Source: Sphingopyxis sp. (GTDB lineage Bacteria; Pseudomonadota; Alphaproteobacteria; Sphingomonadales; Sphingomonadaceae). Taken from it: 64,000 nucleotides of DNA. Of this stretch, positions 53,591-62,678 are shown piece by piece (within the stretch, counting starts at the first letter, position 1; every line of letters starts with the position of its first letter). The stretch spans positions 1-64,000 of the forward strand of contig JAEULK010000029.1 of the NCBI GenBank assembly GCA_016793775.1, given 5' to 3'. A program made the position numbers and the translations under genes. Under the pieces are notes generated by a model. The model did no database searches, was not told the DNA's origin, and saw nothing but the letters and a program-made list of their open reading frames with translations.

Positions 53591-54684
53591 GGCGCTGGCC
53601 CGCGATCGCCGCCACCATCCTGCTCGGGCTGGTGGCGGCGGTTTGGGCCATCTTGCCCAACGGAAAAGCCGCGCGCGTCGAGCGGCTGGCCGATTGTTAT
53701 GATCCGGCGGCGCTGCCCAAGGTCGAGACGCTCGCCGACGGGCGCAAGGCGATGCGGCTGCGCGTCCTGCTGTGGAACGTCGAGGGCCTGCCCTGGCCGA
53801 TCCGCAGCGGCCGCGAGGCGAAACTGGCGAAGATCGCCGACTGGACCGCAAAGCGTCGCGGGGCGGGCGAAGGCCCCGACATATTGATCCTGCACAAGGC
53901 GTTCGTGCCCGAAGCGTCGCGCATCGCCGTCAAAGCAGGATATGCCAACATCCTCCCCGGCCCGGCGCTCGACGCCAAACGTCAGTTCGCCGTTGCCACC
54001 CCGCCGGCAGGCTATGCCGATGCCGCGCGCTGGTGGAAGGGCGAAGGCGTCGGCAAATGGCTCGACGGCGGGCTTTATGTCGCGACCGACCTTCCCGTCA
54101 TCGCGGCGAAAAGCGGGGCTTTTAGCGCCGACAGTTGCGCGGGTTTCGACTGCCTCTCGAACAAGGGCGGCCTTGCGCTGCGCGTCGCCATCCCCGGCGC
54201 GCCCGAGGCGCTGACCCTGTTCAACACCCACCGAAATTCGCGCGAACCGGCGAAAGTGGGCATTCCCCGCGCCGAGGCCTCGCATGTTCTCCAGACGCGG
54301 GAGAATGACGGGCTGCTGACGGCCTTCGGCGACGACGGTGCGCTGATCGCGGCGGGCGACTTCAACAATTACCGGGCGGGTGACAAGACAGGCCGCTTCG
54401 CTACCGATTCCGCTTTCCGCCTCGCCGCCAAGGGACCCGGCCTTGCCGCCCGCCCCGCGCCGATGACCGATGCGCGTGCCTGGACCGACGCCTATGACCT
54501 GCTCGGCTATCGCTCGTCGTCGGCCATGACGGTCGAGCCGCTGTCGGTGGTCACCCTGTTCGACGGCAAAAATGGCCCTGTTCTTTCGGACCATGCCGCC
54601 CAATATGTGATCTTCCTTGTCAGCTGGCGCGGCGACGCGCCCGCAATGCCCATTTCCGCCAAGACCTGCTCCGTCCGAAAGTAA
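53566..54684 (+). CDS. endonuclease/exonuclease/phosphatase-fold protein (degenerate)
   Basis: A 372-aa protein with an N-terminal membrane anchor (WPAIAATILLGLVAAVWAI) and an EEP fold: LLWNVEGLP, FNTHRNS, IAAGDFNNYR and VLSDHAAQYV. In active members the second motif reads LQEVF with a metal-binding Glu; here it is LHKAF, so a key ligand is replaced by Lys. Possibly a sphingomyelinase-like or DNase-like protein with altered or lost activity. ATG 53566 lies inside the end of the prolyl oligopeptidase gene, so the two are coupled. Confidence 0.75.
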   Translation: MDRPQRPIRRWPAIAATILLGLVAAVWAILPNGKAARVERLADCYDPAALPKVETLADGRKAMRLRVLLWNVEGLPWPIRSGREAKLAKIADWTAKRRGAGEGPDILILHKAFVPEASRIAVKAGYANILPGPALDAKRQFAVATPPAGYADAARWWKGEGVGKWLDGGLYVATDLPVIAAKSGAFSADSCAGFDCLSNKGGLALRVAIPGAPEALTLFNTHRNSREPAKVGIPRAEASHVLQTRENDGLLTAFGDDGALIAAGDFNNYRAGDKTGRFATDSAFRLAAKGPGLAARPAPMTDARAWTDAYDLLGYRSSSAMTVEPLSVVTLFDGKNGPVLSDHAAQYVIFLVSWRGDAPAMPISAKTCSVRK

Positions 54685-54687
54685 CCC

Positions 54688-55182
54688 ATGTCCTACGCCC
54701 TCGCCTTTTCCGCCACCGATGCTGCCGAACTCTGGGCCGAAGCGGGAGCCGCCGCCGAGGCGCTCGTCGCGGGCGAGCCCGACGGTATCGCGAATATGGC
54801 GAACATCTCCGCGCTGATCTGGCAGGCGATCCCCGATCTCAACTGGGCCGGCTTCTATCGCTTCGACGGTACCGAACTCGTCCTCGGCCCCTTCCAGGGC
54901 AAGGCCGCCTGCATTCGCATCCCGCTCGACAAGGGCGTCTGCGGTGCTGCGGCGCGCCTCCGCGCGACCCAGCGCGTCGAGGATGTCCACGCCTTCCCCG
55001 GCCATATTGCCTGCGACGCCGACAGCCGCAGCGAGCTCGTCGTCCCGGTCGTCGTCGGGGACCGGCTGGTCGGCGTGCTCGACCTCGACAGCCCGCGGCC
55101 CTCGCGCTTCACCGCGGACGACCAGACCGGCGCCGAGTCGCTGGTCGCGCGCATCGCCGCAGCGCTCGCGGGCCAGAACTGA
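54688..55182 (+). CDS. msrC: free methionine-(R)-sulfoxide reductase
   Basis: A 164-aa GAF-domain enzyme with Cys75, Cys85 and Cys109 at the spacing of the three E. coli fRMsr cysteines. Segments GPFQGKAACIRI and HIACDADSRSELVVP are family-typical. Reduces free methionine-R-sulfoxide with thioredoxin. Starts 3 nt after the EEP-fold gene. Confidence 0.95.
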   Translation: MSYALAFSATDAAELWAEAGAAAEALVAGEPDGIANMANISALIWQAIPDLNWAGFYRFDGTELVLGPFQGKAACIRIPLDKGVCGAAARLRATQRVEDVHAFPGHIACDADSRSELVVPVVVGDRLVGVLDLDSPRPSRFTADDQTGAESLVARIAAALAGQN

Positions 55183-55306
55183 CCCAAATCGGGACGGAAA
55201 TCTCAAGGTAAACGGATTCGCCGAAAAGCGCCGCATTTGCTAAACACTTTGTTAACCAATGCCCCTCGCCCCCCGGCGACGGCTCATGGAAACAGGGAGT
55301 TACGCC

Positions 55307-56191
55307 ATGCGCACCGCACTTCTTCTCGGGATCGCCGCCGGAACCTTGCTGCTGGCGGGTCCGGCGCACGCCGGCCATGGCGACAAGAAGCTCGATTATG
55401 GCGCGCCGTCGGCACCCGACGCGCGCGTCTATACCGGCTATCCCGACCGCGTGCCGAGCGAGGTCGACTATCGCCAGGTCAATGGCACCTATGACGCCGA
55501 GGGGCGCTGGAGCGGCACCTGGAACGGCACGTATGAAGCGCCCGACGGCCGCCGCTACGAGGGCGAATATGAAGGCACGGTCGAGGGCGCGGGCACCAGC
55601 TACGCCCCGCCGCCGCCCGCTTACGATCCCTATTATGACGATCGTCGCGGCTACGACGGCTATGACGCGCGCTACGACGAAGACATGGAACGCCGCTGTG
55701 GCCGGGGGGGCACGGTCGGCGGTGCGATTGTCGGTGGCGCCATCGGTGGCCTCGCCGGCAATCGCATCGCGGGCAAGGGCAACCGTACCGAGGGCACGAT
55801 CATCGGCGGCGCGCTGGGCGCGGTCGCCGGCGGCGCGATCGGCAGCGACGCGGACAAGAAGCGCTGCGCCGAATGGCACAGCCGCCGCACCACCTATCAG
55901 CATGGCGGCGGCTATTATCAGGGCGGCTATCCGCCCGCGCCCCATGGCTATTACGGCCAGGGCGGCACCACCGTCTATCAGCAGGGCGGCACTTACCAGG
56001 GCGGCGGCTATGGCTATGGCTATTACACCCCGGGCGTCGTCGTGACGACGATCATCACCACCGGCGCGCCCGTGGTGACCGAAACGGTCGAGACGACGAC
56101 CAGGACCTATTATGAAAATGTCCCGGTGCGGAAGCGCTATGTCGCCAAGAAAAAGTGGAAGCCACGGCCCAAGCCGCGCTGCGCCTGCTGA
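55307..56191 (+). CDS. secreted glycine-zipper protein
   Basis: A 294-aa protein: signal peptide (TALLLGIAAGTLLLAGPAHAG), a Tyr/Asp/Pro-rich spacer, a 2TM glycine zipper (TVGGAIVGGAIGGLAGNRIAG, then TIIGGALGAVAGGAIG) and a Gly/Tyr-rich C-terminal region ending in a basic tail. Glycine-zipper proteins sit in the outer membrane or periplasm. ATG 55307 with GGGAG upstream. Confidence 0.85.
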   Translation: MRTALLLGIAAGTLLLAGPAHAGHGDKKLDYGAPSAPDARVYTGYPDRVPSEVDYRQVNGTYDAEGRWSGTWNGTYEAPDGRRYEGEYEGTVEGAGTSYAPPPPAYDPYYDDRRGYDGYDARYDEDMERRCGRGGTVGGAIVGGAIGGLAGNRIAGKGNRTEGTIIGGALGAVAGGAIGSDADKKRCAEWHSRRTTYQHGGGYYQGGYPPAPHGYYGQGGTTVYQQGGTYQGGGYGYGYYTPGVVVTTIITTGAPVVTETVETTTRTYYENVPVRKRYVAKKKWKPRPKPRCAC

Positions 56192-56369
56192 GCCACGGAC
56201 CGGCAGGCCAAAGGGTCCGCCTCGCTTATGCGACGGCCGGCCTTTGGCTGCCCGCGCAACGATTCGCCGCGCGGGCCGAACGGTTCAGCGACGCGAAAGC
56301 ATCGGGCCGCTATTGACGGGTCATGGCGGGCGGGGCTTTCCCGTGCCCGCAGCTTGGGGACGTTTCTCT

Positions 56370-56930
56370 ATGCGCCGTTTCACTACCTTTGCTGCGGCCA
56401 CCGCCGTCCTGATGACCTCCTTCGCCGCGACCCCGGCCGAGGCGCGCCACCGCTATGGCGGCTGGGGCTATCGCGACCGCGACCATATCGGTACCGGCGA
56501 GGTGCTCGGCGGCCTGTTCGTGATCGGCGCCATCGCCGCGATCGTCGGCGCCGCAGGCAAGGACAAGCAGGAGCGCCGCGAACCGCGCTACGAGCCGCCC
56601 TATCCGAACGACGACAATTATCGCGAGGTTCCGCGCTACGAACCCGACAATGGCGGCGACCCGGGCAATGGCGCCTATGGCCGCAGCGATGAGAGCGGCA
56701 GCGGCGCCTATAGCGGCGGCGCGACCGAGACCCGCGCCGCCGACGCCTGCAGCTGGGCGGTCGAGGCCGAGATGGGCGACGGCGCCCGCGTCGACCGGGT
56801 CGACGATAGCGTGCCGAACAATGGCGGCTGGTACGTCACCGGCACCGCATCGCGCTCCGGCGGCGACACCCGCAGCTTCGGGTGCAGCTACACCAACGGC
56901 CGCGTCGTCGACGTGAACTTCGGCGGCTGA
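56370..56930 (+). CDS. small secreted glycine-rich protein (186 aa)
   Basis: Signal peptide, then IGTGEVLGGLFVIGAIAAIVG (hydrophobic, Gly-rich), a Tyr/Asp/Pro-rich linker, and a C-terminal domain with two Cys (ACSWAVEAE and FGCSYTNG) probably in a disulfide. The same order of parts occurs in the next gene, so the two are paralogues. Function unknown; likely envelope-associated. Confidence 0.82.
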   Translation: MRRFTTFAAATAVLMTSFAATPAEARHRYGGWGYRDRDHIGTGEVLGGLFVIGAIAAIVGAAGKDKQERREPRYEPPYPNDDNYREVPRYEPDNGGDPGNGAYGRSDESGSGAYSGGATETRAADACSWAVEAEMGDGARVDRVDDSVPNNGGWYVTGTASRSGGDTRSFGCSYTNGRVVDVNFGG

Positions 56931-57094
56931 CGATTCTCCCCTGCCCTTCGGGGAGGCGAGGCCAAGCTGAACCCCCGCTAAACCAAGTCTGAACCGCAGA
57001 TAAGCGGGGGGTTCAGACCCACGACACCCCCCTCCTTCTATAACCGGATCGACAGGCGGCGACATGCGCCCCCTGCGTTGAAGGAGACCGAACC

Positions 57095-57652
57095 ATGGCT
57101 ATGACCAAATTGACCAAGGCCGCAGTTGGTGCGGCCACCGCCGGCGCAATGTTGCTCGGCAGCACCCCCGCACTGGCCCGCGATCGTGACGGCGACGGCA
57201 TCGGCGCGGGCGAAGTGATCGCCGGCGCCGTCGTCCTCGGCGGCCTCGCCGCGATCCTGTCGAGCGGCAACAACGACCGTTACGACTCGCGTTACAACAG
57301 CCGCTATGACGATGGTCGCTATCGGGACGATTATCGCGGCGGTGGTCGTTACGACAACGACCCCCGTTACGGCTATGGCTATGACTATGGCCGTTACGGC
57401 AACAGCCGCAGCGCCGTGAACCAGTGCGTCAGCGCGGTCGAAGGCGGCAGCCGCCGCTATGGCAACACCGACGTCACCCAGGTGACCGGCATCGATCGCA
57501 AGCGCGATGGGTACAGGGTCAAGGGCCGCGTCGTCGTCCGCGACGGCTATGGCGGCCGCTGGGGTCGCGGCGGCTATTACGACCAGGGCAGGTTCAGCTG
57601 CGACATCCGCTACGGCCGCGTGCAGGACATCCGTTTCTCGGGCCTGCGCTAA
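57095..57652 (+). CDS. small secreted glycine-rich protein (185 aa), paralogue
   Basis: Same architecture as the preceding gene: signal peptide ending ALAR, IGAGEVIAGAVVLGGLAAIL, a linker rich in Arg/Tyr/Asp, and a C-terminal domain with two Cys (NQCVSAVE and FSCDIRYG). The linker is more basic than in its paralogue. Ends at a strong terminator. Confidence 0.85.
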   Translation: MAMTKLTKAAVGAATAGAMLLGSTPALARDRDGDGIGAGEVIAGAVVLGGLAAILSSGNNDRYDSRYNSRYDDGRYRDDYRGGGRYDNDPRYGYGYDYGRYGNSRSAVNQCVSAVEGGSRRYGNTDVTQVTGIDRKRDGYRVKGRVVVRDGYGGRWGRGGYYDQGRFSCDIRYGRVQDIRFSGLR

Positions 57653-57667
57653 GCTCAGCCGACAAGG

Positions 57668-57700
57668 AAGCCCCTCCCTTTGCGGGAGGGGCTTTTCTTT
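57668..57700 (+). terminator. rho-independent terminator
   Basis: AAGCCCCTCCC/GGGAGGGGCTT, an 11-bp stem with a TTTGC loop, followed by TTCTTTG. Confidence 0.9.
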
Positions 57701-57726
57701 GTCCGCGCCGCGCCGCATGAAGCGGC

Positions 57727-59049
57727 ATGATCAGACCCGCCCTGCTCGCCGCGCTGCTACTGACCGCAGCCACCCCTGCCTTTGCCAAGGATGAAACCCC
57801 CGCCGCCGACCCCGCGCGGCTGAAGGCCGACGTCGAAAAGCTCGTCTCCTTCGGTACCCGCCACACCCTCTCCTCGGCCACCGATCCGAAACGCGGCATC
57901 GGCGCCGCGCGCAACTGGGGCGCGACCGAATTCCAGCGCATATCGAAAGCCTGCGGCGGCTGCCTGACGATCGATCGCATCGCCGACCGCTTCGAGGGGC
58001 CGCGCGCGCCCGATGGTGTGATCGTCGAAAACGTCCTCGCGATCCAGAAGGGCAGCGGCGATCCCGCGCATGTCGTCCTGATCGCGGGGCATATCGACAG
58101 CCGCGTTTCCGATCCGATGAATTTCACCAGCGACGCCCCCGGCGCCAACGACGACGGCTCGGGCACCGCGCTCGTGATCGAAGCGGCGCGGCTGCTCTCG
58201 AAACAAAAGCATCGCGCGACGATCGTCTATGCCTTGCTGTCGGGCGAGGAACAGGGCCTGTGGGGCGGGCGGCTGCTCGCCCGCCATGCGCAGAGCCAGG
58301 GCTGGCGGGTCGCGGCGATGCTCAACAACGACATCGTCGGCGGCACCCATGGGCTCGACGGCACGATCGTCGACGACCGGGTGCGCGTGTTCAGCGAGGG
58401 TATTCGCGCGTCGGAGGATCTGGCCGGACAGCTCGCGCGGCGCGGCATCGGCGGCGAGGACGATGGCCCGTCACGCGCGCTCGCCAAGGCGGCGATTCGC
58501 GCCGGCCAGGCGAATCCCGCCATCGGGCTGGAGGTGCTGGCGGTGCGCCGCCCCGACCGCTTTCGCCGCGGCGGCGACCATCTGCCGTCGCTCGAACTCG
58601 GCTATCCCGCGATCCGCTTCACCGTCGGGGTCGAGGATTACGACCATCAGCATCAGGATCTGCGCACCGAGAACGGCCGCAAATATGGCGACACCGTCGA
58701 CGAGATGGACTTTCCTTACTTGGCCCGCGTGACCGCGCTCAATGTCGCACTGGCGGGCGAACTCGCCGCTGCGCCGCCCGCGCCGGCGAGCGTCAGCATC
58801 GACGGCGCGGTGAGTTCGGATACCAGCGTGACCTGGACGCCGGTCGCGGACGCCGCCGCCTATCGCATCTATTGGCGCCGCGCCGACAAGAGCGACTGGT
58901 CGGACAGCAAGCTCGTTCCGGCCGACGCCGGCGCCAAAATCCTGCTCGAAAGCGTGCAGATCGACGATCATTTCTTCGGTGTGGCGGCGGTCGCGACGGA
59001 CGGCGCCGAAAGCATCGTCACCTTCGGCGGTTTGCCGCCCCAAAAATAG
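57727..59049 (+). CDS. M28 family zinc aminopeptidase with C-terminal FnIII-like domain
   Basis: A 440-aa secreted peptidase: signal peptide (LLAALLLTAATPAFAK), an M28 core with zinc ligands in AGHIDS, PGANDDGSGT, LSGEEQGLWG (catalytic and metal Glu), LNNDIVGG and EDYDHQHQ, and a C-terminal beta domain (about 345-435) reading like fibronectin type III. Removes N-terminal residues from peptides outside the inner membrane. Confidence 0.93.
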   Translation: MIRPALLAALLLTAATPAFAKDETPAADPARLKADVEKLVSFGTRHTLSSATDPKRGIGAARNWGATEFQRISKACGGCLTIDRIADRFEGPRAPDGVIVENVLAIQKGSGDPAHVVLIAGHIDSRVSDPMNFTSDAPGANDDGSGTALVIEAARLLSKQKHRATIVYALLSGEEQGLWGGRLLARHAQSQGWRVAAMLNNDIVGGTHGLDGTIVDDRVRVFSEGIRASEDLAGQLARRGIGGEDDGPSRALAKAAIRAGQANPAIGLEVLAVRRPDRFRRGGDHLPSLELGYPAIRFTVGVEDYDHQHQDLRTENGRKYGDTVDEMDFPYLARVTALNVALAGELAAAPPAPASVSIDGAVSSDTSVTWTPVADAAAYRIYWRRADKSDWSDSKLVPADAGAKILLESVQIDDHFFGVAAVATDGAESIVTFGGLPPQK

Positions 59050-59158
59050 GGCGGGCCGCCGCCCGCGCTATCCGAATATTTACCATCTCGGTCTAGGACG
59101 GCGATGGGACCAAAGTTGCCGCCCGGAGTGGGAACCGGGGGCTTGAATTAGGTCGCCC

Positions 59159-59605
59159 ATGTCGCATACCGACACCAATCCCGAAGCCGAAAGCGCCGAA
59201 AAGCGCCAGCCGCGCCAATCGCGCCTGGTCAAGGCGGCGCTCGAGAACGAGCGTTTCGGCCGCTTCGACATCACCGTGCGTAATGTGTCGCAGACCGGAA
59301 TCGGCGGCCGCGCGCCGCATGGCCTGTCGCGCGGCGACCGGCTGACCGTTCACCTGCCCGGCCACCGGGCGATGATGGGGACTGTGCGCTGGGTGGTCGA
59401 CCAATGTTTCGGAATCGAGACCGACGAGGAAATCCGCCCCGACCAGCTGCGCGCGGCGCATGGCGGCGGCGGCATGCCCTCCGCCGATCAGAGCATCGAA
59501 TTTCGCATTGTCCCGGCGCCAAAGATCGTGAGCAAACGACCCGGCCTGTCGCTGGGCGCCGCGTCGCCGCTCGATCCCCGCAAGAGCGACTGGCGGCAAC
59601 GCTAG
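59159..59605 (+). CDS. PilZ-domain protein
   Basis: A 148-aa protein with the PilZ pattern: a basic RQPRQSR segment for the RxxxR motif and NVSQTGIGG for the D/NxSxxG motif. Binds cyclic di-GMP and probably passes the signal to a partner. The GGDEF protein at 19.5-20.6 kb is one possible source. Convergent with ctrA. Confidence 0.88.
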   Translation: MSHTDTNPEAESAEKRQPRQSRLVKAALENERFGRFDITVRNVSQTGIGGRAPHGLSRGDRLTVHLPGHRAMMGTVRWVVDQCFGIETDEEIRPDQLRAAHGGGGMPSADQSIEFRIVPAPKIVSKRPGLSLGAASPLDPRKSDWRQR

Positions 59606-59672
59606 GCTGCTAAACACTCCCCTCCCTGAAGAAGGGAAGGGAGACGCTGCTCTGCGTCCCTGCTCCACAACG

Positions 59673-59701
59673 GAAAACCGGCGCGGATCGCTCCGCGCCG
59701 G
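59673..59701 (-). terminator. terminator of ctrA (minus strand)
   Basis: Stem CCGGCGCGGA/TCCGCGCCGG (59678-59701), read on the minus strand, is followed by TTTT. Outer ACAACGG/CCGTTGT arms extend the structure, so it may also stop the plus-strand PilZ transcript. Confidence 0.7.
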
Positions 59702-59742
59702 GTCCCCCGTTGTAAACTTTCTTTGAAAAGCGCGCGGAGCCG

Positions 59743-60450
59743 TCAGGCGACGCGGCGCACCTCATTGCCCTCTTCGTCGATGTCGCGCAGCACATAGCCG
59801 CGGCCCCAGACGGTCTCGATGTAATTTTCGCCCTCGCACGCCAGCGCCAGTTTCTTGCGCAGCTTGCAGATGAAGACGTCGATGATCTTGAGTTCGGGTT
59901 CGTCCATGCCGCCATAGAGGTGGTTCAGGAACATTTCCTTGGTCAGCGTCGTGCCCTTGCGCAGGCTCAGCAGCTCGAGCATCTGATATTCCTTGCCGGT
60001 CAGATGCACGCGGGTCGAATCGACCTCGACGGTCTTGGTGTCCAGATTGACCGCCAGCTTGCCGGTCTTGATGACGCTCTGACTATGGCCCTTCGAGCGG
60101 CGGACGACCGCATGGATGCGGGCGACCAGCTCGTCGCGGTGAAAGGGCTTGGTGACATAGTCGTCGGCGCCGAAGCCGAACGAACGCACCTTCGAATCCA
60201 TTTCGGAAATGCCCGACAGGATCAGCACCGGCGTCTGCACCTTGGCGGTGCGCAGCTTTTTCAGCACGTCATAGCCGTGCATGTCGGGCAGGTTCAGGTC
60301 GAGCAGGATGATGTCGTAATCATAGAGCTTGCCCAGGTCCAAACCCTCTTCCCCCAGGTCGGTGGTATAGACGTTGAAGCCTTCGGTCGTGAGCATCGTG
60401 TCGATCGCCTTGGCGGTCGTCGGCTCGTCCTCGATCAGCAATACGCGCAT
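59743..60450 (-). CDS. ctrA: cell cycle response regulator CtrA
   Basis: A 235-aa OmpR-type regulator beginning [10 protein letters not shown]. The receiver has phosphorylation site Asp51 (LLDLNLPD) and switch Lys in TKPFHRDE. The C-terminal winged helix includes [15 protein letters not shown] and the recognition-helix region [16 protein letters not shown]. It controls division, motility and chromosome replication genes in alphaproteobacteria. ATG 60450 gives the standard length; the longer upstream frame is rejected. A CtrA box lies upstream. Confidence 0.97.
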   Translation of the reverse strand: MRVLLIEDEPTTAKAIDTMLTTEGFNVYTTDLGEEGLDLGKLYDYDIILLDLNLPDMHGYDVLKKLRTAKVQTPVLILSGISEMDSKVRSFGFGADDYVTKPFHRDELVARIHAVVRRSKGHSQSVIKTGKLAVNLDTKTVEVDSTRVHLTGKEYQMLELLSLRKGTTLTKEMFLNHLYGGMDEPELKIIDVFICKLRKKLALACEGENYIETVWGRGYVLRDIDEEGNEVRRVA

Positions 60451-60579
60451 TGGGCACCCCTTAGACTGTTTCCCACGATGACCCCGCGACCCGTCCGCCT
60501 GATCATCTTGATCGTGCCGGACCGACCCCATCCGCGGGACTGCCGGAACGTTAACCATGAAAGCAATGAAGGGAAAAGG

Positions 60580-60594
60580 TTAATTTTGATTTAA
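60580..60594 (-). promoter_or_regulatory. CtrA box (TTAA-N7-TTAA) upstream of ctrA
   Basis: TTAA at 60580-60583 and 60591-60594, seven bases apart, exactly fit the CtrA consensus and lie 130 bp before the gene. Points to autoregulation, as known in Caulobacter. Confidence 0.75.
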
Positions 60595-60648
60595 CCCGCA
60601 GCAATCCACGAGTCGCGGGGTATTTATGCCACAGTGTGGGCGCCGGCT

Positions 60649-61584
60649 TCAGCCCGTAGCGAGCGCCAGATGCGCGGCATGCGCGCCCGTGCACGATCGT
60701 TTCAGCGTGTCGACCAGATGGTCCGACAAGGCCTTCACCCGCGCCGGGCGCAGCCGCGACGGTGGCGAAAGAAGGTGAAGATAGGATTGCGGCAGCGACC
60801 AGTCGGTCAGGATACGCACGACCTCGCCCTTCACCAGCGCCTCTTCCGAGATGAAGTCGGGTAGCACCGCGATGCCGCCGCCGGCGATCAGCAGCGGGAT
60901 CATGACGTCGCCATTGTTGGTGAACAAAGGCCCGGTCGGGATCACCGTCGCCTCCTCGCCGTCGCGGTGGAAGCGCAGCGGCATCGCGCGTTCGCGGTGG
61001 CCGTAACCGATCAGCCGGTGGCCGCCGAGGTCGAGCGGGTGGCGCGGCGTGCCATGCTTCTCCAGATAGGCGGGGCTCGCGATCACCGATGCGGCGACCG
61101 GCGCGATGGTGCGCGCGAGCAGGGTCGAATCCTCCATGCTCGCGATGCGCAGCGCCAGGTCGATGCCCTCGGCGACGACATCGTGGCGCGCATCGCTCAG
61201 CATCACCTCGATCTCGACCGCGGGATGCATCTCGAGGAAGGTGGCGAGCGGGTGGCCCAGCACCTTGATGCCAAAGCTCATCGGCGCGGCGAGGCGGATC
61301 GGGCCGGCCAGGTCGGCGCGGTCGCCGCGCGCCGCCTCGGTCGCGGCGGTCGCCGCGGCGACCATCGCATGCGCCTCGCCGAGCAGCCCCGCGCCAGCGG
61401 TCGACACGGTGACGACGCGCGAGCTGCGATGGAGCAGGGTGATGCCCAGCGACGCCTCGAGCCGCGTCACCGCTTTCGACACGCTCGCCTTCGACAGGCC
61501 GAGCGACGTCGCCGCGGCGGTGAAGCTGCCGCCATCGGCGACGGCCGCGAAACAGGCCCAGCCTTCATAATCGGGAAGCGCCAT
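60649..61584 (-). CDS. LysR-type transcriptional regulator
   Basis: A 311-aa LysR protein: N-terminal helix-turn-helix (GGSFTAAATSLGLSKASVSKAVTRLEASLG) and an effector-binding domain. Divergent from the pirin gene with about 250 bp between, the normal place for a LysR regulator of its neighbours (pirin, azoreductase, dioxygenase). Inducer unknown; aromatic or quinone compounds are plausible. Confidence 0.92.
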   Translation of the reverse strand: MALPDYEGWACFAAVADGGSFTAAATSLGLSKASVSKAVTRLEASLGITLLHRSSRVVTVSTAGAGLLGEAHAMVAAATAATEAARGDRADLAGPIRLAAPMSFGIKVLGHPLATFLEMHPAVEIEVMLSDARHDVVAEGIDLALRIASMEDSTLLARTIAPVAASVIASPAYLEKHGTPRHPLDLGGHRLIGYGHRERAMPLRFHRDGEEATVIPTGPLFTNNGDVMIPLLIAGGGIAVLPDFISEEALVKGEVVRILTDWSLPQSYLHLLSPPSRLRPARVKALSDHLVDTLKRSCTGAHAAHLALATG

Positions 61585-61629
61585 TCTCTTCGTCCTCTAT
61601 TGCCTGCCCATGGTCGCCACCTGTTGCCC

Positions 61630-61713
61630 CGTCATTGCGAGCGAAGCGAAGCAATCCAGGGCGGATTACGCACACCTGGATTGCCGCGTCGCCTCCGGCT
61701 CCTCGCAATGACG
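61630..61713. repeat. intergenic inverted repeat (type G)
   Basis: Arms CGTCATTGCGAGCGAAG... and ...CCTCGCAATGACG, with AATCCAGG and CCTGGATT blocks inside, lie in the LysR/pirin divergent gap. Confidence 0.75.
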
Positions 61714-61835
61714 AGGTCTAAAATGGAAACGATAGATTTCCATCTACGCTATTTCGGAAACGATCGCCATGACTATCTTGTCCTCAACAAGACGGTCCCG
61801 GCACCCGCCGCAGGCCCGAACGAAAGGACGAAGCG

Positions 61836-62531
61836 ATGATCGACATCCGCAAATTCGACAGCCTCGGCCATGCCGACCACGGCTGGCTCGACGCCCGCCA
61901 CCATTTTTCCTTCGCCAACTACCACGATCCCAAGCGCATGGGCTGGGGCGCGCTGCGCGTGTGGAACGACGATGCCATCGCGGCGCAGGCGGGTTTCCCC
62001 CCGCACCCGCACCGCGACATGGAAATCATCACCTATGTCCGCAGCGGCGCGATCACCCATCGCGATTCGATGGGCAATACCGGCCGCACCGCGGCGGGCG
62101 ATGTCCAGGTGATGAGCGCCGGGACCGGCGTGACGCACAGCGAGTTCAACCTCGAGGACGAGCAGACGACGCTGTTCCAGATCTGGATCATGCCCGATCG
62201 CGCCGGTGGCAACCCCGGCTGGGGCGCGCGCCAGTTCCCGCAGGCCGACCGCTCGGGCCAGTTCGTCACCTTGGCGAGCGGCATCGAAGGCGATGACGCG
62301 CTGCCGATCCGCGCCGACGCCCGCGTCGCCGCGGCGACGGTGAACGCCGGCGAGAAGGTCGCCTACGACCTTGGCGCCGGACGCCACGCCTATCTCGTCG
62401 CCGCCAAGGGCCGCATCCGCGTCAATGGCGCCGATGCCGATCCCCGCGACGGCATCGCGCTGCGCGATGTCGGCACGATCGAGGTCGAGGCGATCGACGA
62501 CGCCGAACTGGTGCTGGTCGACAGCCTCTAA
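61836..62531 (+). CDS. pirin family protein
   Basis: A 231-aa bicupin with metal ligands in PPHPHRDMEIITYV and GTGVTHSEFN (two His, then His and Glu), as in YhhW-type quercetinases. May oxidise flavonoids or quinones, or act as a redox sensor. First of three plus-strand genes divergent from the LysR regulator. Confidence 0.92.
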   Translation: MIDIRKFDSLGHADHGWLDARHHFSFANYHDPKRMGWGALRVWNDDAIAAQAGFPPHPHRDMEIITYVRSGAITHRDSMGNTGRTAAGDVQVMSAGTGVTHSEFNLEDEQTTLFQIWIMPDRAGGNPGWGARQFPQADRSGQFVTLASGIEGDDALPIRADARVAAATVNAGEKVAYDLGAGRHAYLVAAKGRIRVNGADADPRDGIALRDVGTIEVEAIDDAELVLVDSL

Positions 62532-62678
62532 CGAAGCCCCCTGGGTCGCCGCCTTGTCCCCTCCCTGGTGGCGGCGATCCGCCCGGTGCCGCGAGTTCCC
62601 TTCTCCCCGATACCCGGAACTCGCGGCACCCCCCTTCCAAACATGCCCATCCGAACCCCAAGTCAAAGGAGTAAGATC

